From Bacillota bacterium (GTDB taxonomy: Bacteria > Bacillota > Clostridia > Clostridiales > Clostridiaceae): a stretch of 5,692 bases of DNA. Below, in pieces: positions 1 to 5,312 of the stretch (position 1 is the first letter of the stretch; each line of letters starts with the position of its first letter). A program made the translations under genes and the position numbers. The notes below the pieces were generated by a model that had not been told where the DNA came from, searched no databases, and saw only the letters and a list, made by a program, of their open reading frames with translations. Where the stretch lies: assembly GCA_030706065.1 (NCBI GenBank), contig JAUZPH010000261.1, positions 1 through 5,692 on the forward strand, in the 5' to 3' direction.

Positions 1-120
1 CTATCACCTCGAGTCTGTCATGAAGCAGTCTTGTCGATTTTTGGCGCCATCTGAAAATAAAGACTGGACTGTTTGCTAACACAAACATTTCATGTTTAGA
101 GGGAAATTGTTTACAATTAA

Positions 121-198
121 AACAACTTGTTAGAAAATTTTGAATTAGAAAAAATTTCCCGTCAATATATATTATAACAGCAAAAAGTCAACTTGTTA
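121..198. repeat. 10-bp direct repeat CAACTTGTTA, two copies
   Basis: CAACTTGTTA occurs at 123-132 and again at 189-198, 66 bases apart. The first copy lies inside AACAACTTGTT (121-131), which is an inverted repeat around its central base. The second copy overlaps the -35 element of the leftward promoter candidate. A related CAACTTGTAA occurs at 1315-1324, upstream of the metallo-beta-lactamase gene. The placement would suit an operator, but the DNA is AT-rich and chance recurrence is quite possible. Confidence 0.3.
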
Positions 199-199
199 A
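171..199 (-). promoter_or_regulatory. Leftward sigma-A-type promoter candidate
   Basis: On the minus strand TTAACA (194-199) is separated by 17 bases from a perfect TATAAT (171-176). Transcription would start near 164 and run left out of the window. The leader would be at least 75 bases even if the weak reading frame starting at 88 is real. The gene served lies outside the window. Confidence 0.45.
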
Positions 200-261
200 T
201 ACTTAATTTACATTTAATAAAATATTACAAATATATAGTAATACTATACAAAGTTTACAAC

Positions 262-304
262 AAAACTGTCAGGGTGAAGGCAAACTGACGCTCCTTCCTG
301 ACAG
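262..304 (-). terminator. Terminator of the metallo-beta-lactamase gene
   Basis: CCTGACAG (297-304) pairs with CTGTCAGG (266-273). The stem continues as CCTT (293-296) with AAGG (277-280) across a 3-base bulge. Read on the minus strand the hairpin is followed by TTTTGTTGT, a short U-rich tail. It lies about 35 bases after the stop codon of the gene at 340-1275, as expected for an intrinsic terminator. The bulge and the interrupted T run make it moderate in strength. Confidence 0.6.
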
Positions 305-339
305 CCAAGCTACTAAATTTGCAAAAAAAATATGTACAT

Positions 340-1275
340 TCATTTTCCATTGTAACTTCCATGAGGTACATTGAAGGAAATCTTCTCGCCATCACTGGTT
401 ACCACTATTGTGCCGGCTTCATCGGTTCTATATACTTTTATATTTCTTGCCTTCAGCTTTTTCATTGTACTTAAATGAGGGTGCTTATATTTGTTCTCTT
501 TATCGGTGCACAGCACAGCGTATTTTGGATTAACTCTTTCAAGAAATTCCCTGCCGGTAGAGGATATACTGCCGTGATGACCAAGCTTAAGCACATCCGC
601 AGACAAGTCGTACCCTCTTCTCATCATTTCCCTCTCGCTTGTACTTTCTGCATCTCCTGTCAGAAGAAAGGAAGTCTTTTCAAACTGAAGTTTTATTACT
701 ATGGAATAATCATTTAATTTTTCATAGCCTCTGCTTATCGGTGCAAGAATTGTACAGGTTGCTCCGCCAAGTTTGAAATTCTCCCCTGAAATCGGTTCTG
801 AAAATGACAGGCCTTTCCTATCAGCTGCAGTTCTGACATCCTCAAGGTACTTGTTGCTAATTTCAAAGTCCGGCATGTATATCTTCCCAATATCAAAATT
901 TCTGATGATATCGTCAAGGGAGCCAATATGATCTTCGTGAATATGCGTACCGACAAGTACATCAATCTTTCCGATTTCCTGTCTTTTTAAATATTGTTTT
1001 ACGACAGTTGAATCTTTTTCGTTTCCCGCATCTATCAGCATAACTGCATTTTCCTGCTGAATAAGAATTGCTTCTGCATCGCCTACATTCAAAAAATGAA
1101 GTTTTATCACTCCGTTTCCCTCTGACATGCATAATGAAGTCTGAGAAGAAGGTGGCTCAGGACAGCAGTGGCCCTCCGGTACTGCCTTACTGCCGGAAAC
1201 TATGCCGGTGGCTATAATAACAAACGATAATATACATAAGGCACATGGCCGCCTCTCCTTTAACAAAGTCCTCAT
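340..1275 (-). CDS. Exported ComEC/Rec2-type metallo-beta-lactamase domain protein
   Basis: This 311-residue protein is a probable metal-dependent hydrolase of the metallo-beta-lactamase fold, of the type that forms the C-terminal domain of the DNA-uptake protein ComEC. Visible motifs are FLNVGDAEAILI (61-72, the ComEC FLDVGQGD-like strand), IDAG (81-84), THIHEDHIGS (110-119, with metal ligands H111, H113, D115 and H116), NDYS (188-191), LLTGDAE (204-210, D208), LKLGHHGS (229-236, H233) and HPH (265-267). The N-terminus is basic and then hydrophobic (about 11-27), with a plausible signal peptidase site near SGSKA (27-31), so the protein is probably secreted or membrane-tethered; there is no lipobox. 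The multi-span ComEC membrane domain is absent, so this is a stand-alone domain, not a DNA channel. The start is fixed by AGGAGGG five bases upstream. The substrate is unknown; a nuclease or phosphodiesterase role is possible by family. Confidence 0.85.
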   Translation of the reverse strand: MRTLLKERRPCALCILSFVIIATGIVSGSKAVPEGHCCPEPPSSQTSLCMSEGNGVIKLHFLNVGDAEAILIQQENAVMLIDAGNEKDSTVVKQYLKRQEIGKIDVLVGTHIHEDHIGSLDDIIRNFDIGKIYMPDFEISNKYLEDVRTAADRKGLSFSEPISGENFKLGGATCTILAPISRGYEKLNDYSIVIKLQFEKTSFLLTGDAESTSEREMMRRGYDLSADVLKLGHHGSISSTGREFLERVNPKYAVLCTDKENKYKHPHLSTMKKLKARNIKVYRTDEAGTIVVTSDGEKISFNVPHGSYNGK

Positions 1276-1374
1276 AAGATCCCTCCTAAAAATAACTACC
1301 TTTTAGTATCTCTTCAACTTGTAACATTGATACATAGGGTTTGAAACTTGAAGATTTTGATTTTGTAAGTATTC
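1276..1374. other. Divergent intergenic spacer
   Basis: This stretch separates the leftward metallo-beta-lactamase gene from the rightward trp T-box unit. It holds the leftward gene's ribosome binding site (complement of 1281-1287). I searched it for a leftward promoter and found only weak matches, so the promoter of the metallo-beta-lactamase gene is unassigned. Confidence 0.5.
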
Positions 1375-1410
1375 TTGCAATAACGAAAAAATAATTTTGT
1401 AATATTCTTG
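1360..1410 (+). repeat. Imperfect direct repeat upstream of the T-box promoter
   Basis: ATTTTGTAAGTATTCTTG (1360-1377) recurs as ATTTTGTAATATTCTTG (1394-1410). They are identical except for one missing G, with copies starting 34 bases apart. Each copy ends in the first bases of a -35-like hexamer (TTGCAA and TTGACA). It may be a duplicated promoter upstream segment or a paired protein-binding site. Confidence 0.5.
1375..1403 (+). promoter_or_regulatory. Upstream promoter candidate for the T-box unit
   Basis: TTGCAA (1375-1380) is followed after exactly 17 bases by TGTAAT (1398-1403). It resembles the stronger promoter 33 bases downstream and arises from the same direct repeat. A transcript would start near 1410 and lengthen the T-box leader by about 33 bases. 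Confidence 0.35.
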
Positions 1411-1436
1411 ACAAACCAAAAAAATGAATTTATTAT
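1408..1436 (+). promoter_or_regulatory. Main sigma-A-type promoter of the T-box/trpB2 unit
   Basis: A perfect TTGACA -35 element (1408-1413) and a TATTAT -10 element (1431-1436) are separated by exactly 17 bases. Transcription should start about 1443. That puts the start roughly 20 bases before the base of T-box Stem I, the usual arrangement for these leaders. Confidence 0.8.
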
Positions 1437-1442
1437 TATATT

Positions 1443-1728
1443 TAACAGAAATAAAACTGATGAATAAGAAGAGTAAATTAGGATTGCACGTTCACAGAGA
1501 ACCGGATTTGGTGGGAGCCGGCAGCTGGCACTTGATTGAATGGACTTATGAAGGCAGTCCGAAAGGATTTTTCCCAGTAGGCACTGACGGGAACTCCACC
1601 CGTTATAAAGGGAGCATATATTATCTGTATATGAAATGAGCGGGTGTTTTTTACCAATTTGGGTGGTATCGCAGGAGTTTAAACTCTTGTCCCTTTTATT
1701 AGGGGCAGGAGTTTTTTTATATATTTTT
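1443..1728 (+). ncRNA. T-box riboswitch, tryptophan (UGG) specifier
   Basis: This leader senses uncharged tRNA-Trp and controls read-through into trpB2. The base of Stem I pairs ATAAG (1464-1468) with CTTAT (1545-1549). Above it, AGTA (1472-1475) opposite GAA (1538-1540) forms the loop-E motif of the specifier loop, which places the specifier codon at TGG (1541-1543). The stem continues as AATTAGG (1476-1482) with CTTGATT (1531-1537). The distal AGAGA (1497-1501) and GGTGGGA (1510-1516) motifs are the interlocked T-loops that contact the tRNA elbow. ACGGG/CCCGT (1587-1591/1599-1603), with loop CTCC (1594-1597) pairing GGAG (1611-1614), is the Stem IIA/B pseudoknot. CATATA/TATATG (1615-1620/1628-1633) is Stem III. 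The T-box itself (GGGTGGTATCGC, 1661-1672) forms the antiterminator with 1684-1693 and exposes TGGT (1664-1667) to the tRNA 3' end. The start is inferred from the promoter. Confidence 0.95.
1681..1718 (+). terminator. Regulated intrinsic terminator of the T-box
   Basis: AAACTCTTGTCCC (1681-1693) pairs along all 13 positions (two of them G-U) with GGGGCAGGAGTTT (1702-1714). A run of T follows, interrupted only by ATATA. The 5' arm is shared with the 3' side of the antiterminator (1684-1693), so the two structures exclude each other. Uncharged tRNA-Trp should favour the antiterminator and expression of trpB2; charged tRNA should favour termination. Confidence 0.93.
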
Positions 1729-1765
1729 TTATTGATTGATTTCAATTTTGGAAGGAGTAATAAGC

Positions 1766-3151
1766 ATGAGCAAAGCACCCTATAGAACCTATTTATCAGA
1801 GAAGGAAATCCCACGTCAATGGTATAATCTAAGGGCAGATATGAAGGAACAGCATGATCCGTATATACACCCTGGTACAATGAAGCCGGCAGTGCTTGAG
1901 GATCTCTATCCGGTTTTTTGTGAAGAGCTTGCAAAGCAGGAAATGGACAGAGAAACAAGATATATTGATATTCCGGAAGAGATCCTGGAATTTTATAAGA
2001 TTTACAGGCCCTCTCCACTCTGTCGTGCCTATAACCTTGAAAAGGCTCTTGGTACACCGGCAAAGATCTATTATAAATTTGAAGGTAACAATACTTCTGG
2101 AAGCCACAAACTTAACTCGGCAGTAGCACAGGCATATTATGCCAAGAAACAGGGCATTACCTCGCTGACCACGGAAACCGGAGCAGGTCAATGGGGTACT
2201 GCCCTATCAGAGGCCTGTGCGTATTTTAATATACCTCTTACAATATTTATGGTTAAGGTTTCCTCAGAACAAAAGCCTTACCGTAAAGCAATTATGCATA
2301 CCTTCGGTGCGGAAGTTATTCCAAGCCCATCCAACACAACTGAGGTTGGGCGTGCAATCCTGTCCAAGGATCCAAATACCGGCGGCAGCCTGGGCTGCGC
2401 TATATCCGAAGCTATTGAACAGGCTGTTAAAAAAGAAGGTTGCCGCTATGTTCTGGGCTCAGTGTTGAACCAGGTTCTCCTCCATCAGTCCATCATAGGC
2501 CTTGAGGCTAAGCTGGCTATGGAAAAGCTTGATGAATATCCGGATATAATAATAGGCTGTGCCGGCGGCGGATCAAATCTTGGAGGCCTTATTGCTCCAT
2601 TTATGCAGGATAAGCTTCTGGGAAAGGCAAATCCACACTTTATTGCAGTAGAGCCTGCCTCCTGTCCATCTCTTACAAGAGGCATGTATGCCTACGATTT
2701 CTGTGACACAGGAAAAGTAACACCTTTAGCTAAAATGTACACTTTAGGCTGTGAATTTGTTCCATCAGCCAATCATGCCGGTGGCTTGAGATACCACGGT
2801 ATGAGTCCACTGCTCTCAAAGCTTTATCATGACGGCTTACTGGATGAAGCACGTGCGGTTGAACAGACAAAGGTATTTGATGCTGCCACTCTCTTTGCTA
2901 AATATGAAACCATACTTCCTGCGCCGGAATCTTCACATGCTATTCATACTGCAATAGAGGAAGCCCTCAGATGCAAGGAAACCGGGGAGGCTAAAACTAT
3001 ACTCTTCGGCCTCACTGGTACAGGTTATTTTGATATGCAGGCTTACATGCAGTATCAGGAAGGCAAAATGACTGATTATATACCGACAGACGAAGATCTT
3101 CAAAAGGGCTTCGATGCACTGCCAAAAATCCCTGGAATTCAAGAGCTATAA
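1766..3151 (+). CDS. trpB2: Tryptophan synthase beta chain, TrpB2 type
   Basis: This cytosolic PLP enzyme makes L-tryptophan from indole and serine. The 461-residue product has PLP lysine K115 in GSHKLNSA, catalytic E137 in ETGAGQWG, the phosphate-binding GGGSN loop (267-271) and PAPESSHA (385-392). Tryptophan in ETGAGQWG, where classic TrpB1 has histidine, together with the long N-terminus and the C-terminal LTGTGYFDMQAY (416-427), marks the TrpB2 branch. T417 sits where TrpB1 has the serine that contacts the PLP ring nitrogen. ATG at 1766 is chosen over a TTG at 1736 because GGAAGGAG (1750-1757) lies eight bases upstream; the TTG has no such site. The gene follows a tRNA-Trp T-box and is followed at once by a hairpin, so it is probably monocistronic. 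No trpA is present. TrpB2 enzymes generally pair poorly with classic TrpA, so use of free indole is possible. No frameshift or missing catalytic residue is seen. Confidence 0.95.
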   Translation: MSKAPYRTYLSEKEIPRQWYNLRADMKEQHDPYIHPGTMKPAVLEDLYPVFCEELAKQEMDRETRYIDIPEEILEFYKIYRPSPLCRAYNLEKALGTPAKIYYKFEGNNTSGSHKLNSAVAQAYYAKKQGITSLTTETGAGQWGTALSEACAYFNIPLTIFMVKVSSEQKPYRKAIMHTFGAEVIPSPSNTTEVGRAILSKDPNTGGSLGCAISEAIEQAVKKEGCRYVLGSVLNQVLLHQSIIGLEAKLAMEKLDEYPDIIIGCAGGGSNLGGLIAPFMQDKLLGKANPHFIAVEPASCPSLTRGMYAYDFCDTGKVTPLAKMYTLGCEFVPSANHAGGLRYHGMSPLLSKLYHDGLLDEARAVEQTKVFDAATLFAKYETILPAPESSHAIHTAIEEALRCKETGEAKTILFGLTGTGYFDMQAYMQYQEGKMTDYIPTDEDLQKGFDALPKIPGIQEL

Positions 3152-3187
3152 AATAATAAAGAGTGCAGCATTGCACTCTTTATTATT
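3152..3187. terminator. Bidirectional terminator between trpB2 and potD-like gene
   Basis: AATAATAAAGAGTGCA (3152-3167) and TGCACTCTTTATTATT (3172-3187) are perfect 16-base inverted repeats around a four-base GCAT loop. The outer stem is T-rich on the 3' side of either strand (TTTATTATT), so it can act for trpB2, which ends at 3151, and for the convergent gene ending at 3244. The T tract is not continuous, so the efficiency in each direction is uncertain. Confidence 0.8.
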
Positions 3188-3243
3188 ATCCATACATCAC
3201 CAATTTCTGTATATATAAATTACTCCAAAACCTGCTACATTCT

Positions 3244-4332
3244 TTACTTTCCTTTTACCTGCGCCCATATTTTATCATACAGCTTTGTTGTATCCCCCAA
3301 ATCCTTAAGCCTTTCTCCGATATTCAGTTCTTTTTCACTTGGATACACTGTAGTATTATTTAAGGTGTTCTTATCGATAAATTCACGTGCTGCTTCATTT
3401 GGATTGGCATAAGGATATTCCTTCGAAATAGCTGCACTGACTTCTGGATCCAGGAGAAAGTTTATGAACACTTCAGCATTTTTCTTGTGAAGCGCACCTT
3501 TGGGAATGACAAAGTTATCCTGCCATATATACATTCCCTCCTTCGGAAAGAAGGTCTTGACGTCCTTATTCTCCTTTTCTGCCATCGCAGCCTCAGCACC
3601 CCACATAAATCCTGCAGCAGCTTGACCATTAATCAGCAGTGCCCTTGGGCTGTCACTGTCGAAGCTTTTTATATTGCTTTTAAGTTTCATAAGTTCCTGG
3701 CCTGCCTGCTGCAGACTATTCGGATCAGTTTCATTCATGGAATATCCAAGCTTTTTCAAAGCTATGCCAATAAGTGCCCTCTCATCATCCAAAACTACTA
3801 ATGAGTTTTTGAATTTACTGTCCCATAAGTCGCTGTAGCTTGTTATATCGCCGGATATCATCTTCGTATTTACAGCAATAACCGCGGTTCCCCACATATA
3901 TGGTACAGAATATTTGTTTCCCGGATCAAAGGCCAGATTCTTAAATTGGGTTCCTATGTTCTTAAGATTTGGTACATTATTCATATCCATTTCTTCCACG
4001 AGCTTTTGTTTCCTCATGACATCAACCATATAATCGCTGGCTACCGATAAATCGAATATATCATCACCGGCCATGATTCTTGCTAGCATCTCCTCATTGG
4101 AGGAATAGGTTATATAATTAATCTTAATATTATACTGATTTTCAAATTTTTTTACTATTGAGTCGGGAAGATACTCTGACCAGTTAAACACATTCAATTC
4201 GTTATCATTACTACTGCCGACAGGTATGCTGCTTGTTTCTGTTGATTTCAACGCCAGGTTCTGGCAGCCTGTTAAAGCACTGTATAAAAGAAGAATCAGC
4301 AGTATCATAGAAAGTATTTTTTTAAACTTCAT
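3244..4332 (-). CDS. potD: PotD-like spermidine/putrescine-binding lipoprotein
   Basis: This is the extracellular solute-binding component of a polyamine ABC importer. The 362-residue precursor has a basic start, a hydrophobic core (6-20) and lipobox LTGC, giving lipidation at C23 and anchoring to the outer face of the membrane. A Ser/Thr-rich linker leads to the binding fold. PotD family landmarks are VFNWSEYLP (48-56), PYMWGTAVIAVN (144-155), DDERALIGIALKKLGYSMN (182-200), GFMWGAEAAM (241-250) and IWQDNFVIPKGA (269-280). By comparison with E. coli PotD, W244, W270 and D272 look like the conserved polyamine-contacting residues, so the site seems intact. GAGGGG (complement of 4341-4346) lies eight bases before the ATG. 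No potA, potB or potC gene follows: the next gene downstream is the convergent trpB2. Upstream, 43 bases away, is a PP2C gene on the same strand. The exact ligand could be another polyamine or a related cation. Confidence 0.88.
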   Translation of the reverse strand: MKFKKILSMILLILLLYSALTGCQNLALKSTETSSIPVGSSNDNELNVFNWSEYLPDSIVKKFENQYNIKINYITYSSNEEMLARIMAGDDIFDLSVASDYMVDVMRKQKLVEEMDMNNVPNLKNIGTQFKNLAFDPGNKYSVPYMWGTAVIAVNTKMISGDITSYSDLWDSKFKNSLVVLDDERALIGIALKKLGYSMNETDPNSLQQAGQELMKLKSNIKSFDSDSPRALLINGQAAAGFMWGAEAAMAEKENKDVKTFFPKEGMYIWQDNFVIPKGALHKKNAEVFINFLLDPEVSAAISKEYPYANPNEAAREFIDKNTLNNTTVYPSEKELNIGERLKDLGDTTKLYDKIWAQVKGK

Positions 4333-4349
4333 TTAATCGTCCCCTCACT

Positions 4350-4379
4350 TATAAAGTAGGTTTAGGTGGGCACTGTCAA
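4350..4379 (-). promoter_or_regulatory. Possible promoter between the PP2C gene and potD-like gene
   Basis: On the minus strand TTGACA (4374-4379), which overlaps the PP2C stop codon, is followed after 18 bases by TTTATA (4350-4355). A start near 4343 would fall inside the Shine-Dalgarno sequence of the potD-like gene and give an almost leaderless message, which argues against it. It is recorded because the -35 match is perfect. Confidence 0.25.
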
Positions 4380-5257
4380 TTTCTAAACATCGCCGCGGTG
4401 ATATTATCATGCCCGCCTGCAGCATTTGCAAGTTCAACCAGATGCTCACAGATATGAATTGCTTCCGAATCTATTCCAAAGGCCTCTACAGCATTTTTAA
4501 ATATATTCTCACCTTGAAGGTAATTCCATAAGCCGTCGGAGCAAAGCAATAATATATCTCCTTTCCTAAGCTTTTGTTCTAAAATATGCACCTGAATCTC
4601 TTGATCATGCATACCCAAAACTTGTGTTACACAATGAGCCATTCTATTTGCAGAAGCCTCTTCCCTGGTCATCTTGCCTTCAGCAACAACCATTTCAATC
4701 CAGGAATCATCCATAGTAAGCTTCTGCTGGCCTTCCCTATTAAGCATATAAGCCCTGCTGTCACCGATCCATCCTATAGTTGCAGTGCCTTCCCTTATCA
4801 GTGCTACAGCAACTGTTGTTTCTGGCCCATATAATCCATCTTCTCTTGTTTCGAAAGGCAACTTCTTAATGCAGTCATCTGCGGTTTGTATTGCACTGAA
4901 TACTATTTCCCTTGCAGTTCCTGAACCCTTAATGAGGACTTCTCTAATTGCTTCTACGGCTGTCATTGAAGCGCTTATGGAATTTACCGCAGAGGTTACA
5001 CCATCTGCCACCGCCAGGATGATATCTCCATTGTCACATTTCATAACCATACAGGAATCTTCGTTCACAGGATGCTTTCTACCTACATTGGTTACTGCCG
5101 CCAGGTTGTTATTATATATGAAAGTTTTTGATTTAGGAAAAGACACATCTTCAACAATTGTACCTCTATTTAAAAGTGATGGTTTTAGCGACGCTCCACA
5201 TTCTTCGCAGAAATTGTCTCCCTCATTTGCCGCTGCTCCACATTTTCTACATATCAT
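4376..5257 (-). CDS. PP2C-type Ser/Thr protein phosphatase with N-terminal zinc ribbon
   Basis: This is a 293-residue cytosolic phosphatase that should remove phosphate from Ser/Thr residues using two metal ions. Residues 1-22 form a zinc ribbon with two CxxC pairs (C3/C6 and C17/C20). A linker of about 30 residues leads to the PP2C domain (about 50-292). Its motifs are NVGRKHPVNEDS (57-68, metal ligand D67), AVADGVTSA (82-90, D85), ETTVAVALI (146-154), IGWIGDSRAYML (161-172), LLLCSDGLWNYL (236-247, D241) and GGHDNITAAMF (281-291, D284). All the metal-binding acidic positions appear intact, so activity is expected. The ATG is supported by AGGGAG about seven bases upstream. It follows the partial gene on its right by 55 bases and precedes the potD-like gene by 43 bases, probably in one operon. 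PP2C enzymes often counter a Hanks-type kinase, but none is visible here, so the target is unknown. Confidence 0.92.
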   Translation of the reverse strand: MICRKCGAAANEGDNFCEECGASLKPSLLNRGTIVEDVSFPKSKTFIYNNNLAAVTNVGRKHPVNEDSCMVMKCDNGDIILAVADGVTSAVNSISASMTAVEAIREVLIKGSGTAREIVFSAIQTADDCIKKLPFETREDGLYGPETTVAVALIREGTATIGWIGDSRAYMLNREGQQKLTMDDSWIEMVVAEGKMTREEASANRMAHCVTQVLGMHDQEIQVHILEQKLRKGDILLLCSDGLWNYLQGENIFKNAVEAFGIDSEAIHICEHLVELANAAGGHDNITAAMFRN

Positions 5258-5312
5258 AATAACTCTCCCTTCACCATTTTTTACTTCGTCAGATAATCCC
5301 AGTTATGCGGCT

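Larger units (their letters stand above)
1..261. other. AT-rich non-coding region at left edge
   Basis: No convincing gene lies here. The first 60 bases are visibly less AT-rich than the following 200. On the minus strand an ATG at 86-88 opens a frame of 29 codons that stays open to the left edge, but it has no Shine-Dalgarno sequence. On the plus strand a frame open from the edge stops at 77-79. Either could be the end of a neighbouring gene, and neither was recognised. GGGAAATT (101-108) and AATTTCCC (153-160) form an 8-bp inverted repeat that would fall in the 5' leader of the leftward promoter at 171-199. Confidence 0.4.

Noticed and set aside
1..88. End of a transposase or other gene at the left edge
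   Set aside because: Several short frames are open to the edge, but none shows a family motif and no terminal inverted repeat is visible, so no gene is called.
1541..1546. Aspartate or methionine specifier by shifting the T-box codon frame
   Set aside because: The loop-E GAA at 1538-1540 places the codon immediately after it, which is UGG, and this agrees with the downstream enzyme.
1424..1639. 71-codon plus-strand reading frame ahead of trpB2
   Set aside because: It overlaps Stems I-III of the T-box, including the specifier and the pseudoknot, and has no Shine-Dalgarno sequence. The RNA structure explains the sequence.
1736..1765. TTG start giving a 10-residue longer TrpB2
   Set aside because: No ribosome binding site precedes it, while GGAAGGAG lies correctly before the ATG at 1766.
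1314..2063. 249-codon minus-strand reading frame
   Set aside because: It runs antisense across the T-box and the start of trpB2, with low-complexity Ile/Lys/Tyr-rich translation and no family motif.
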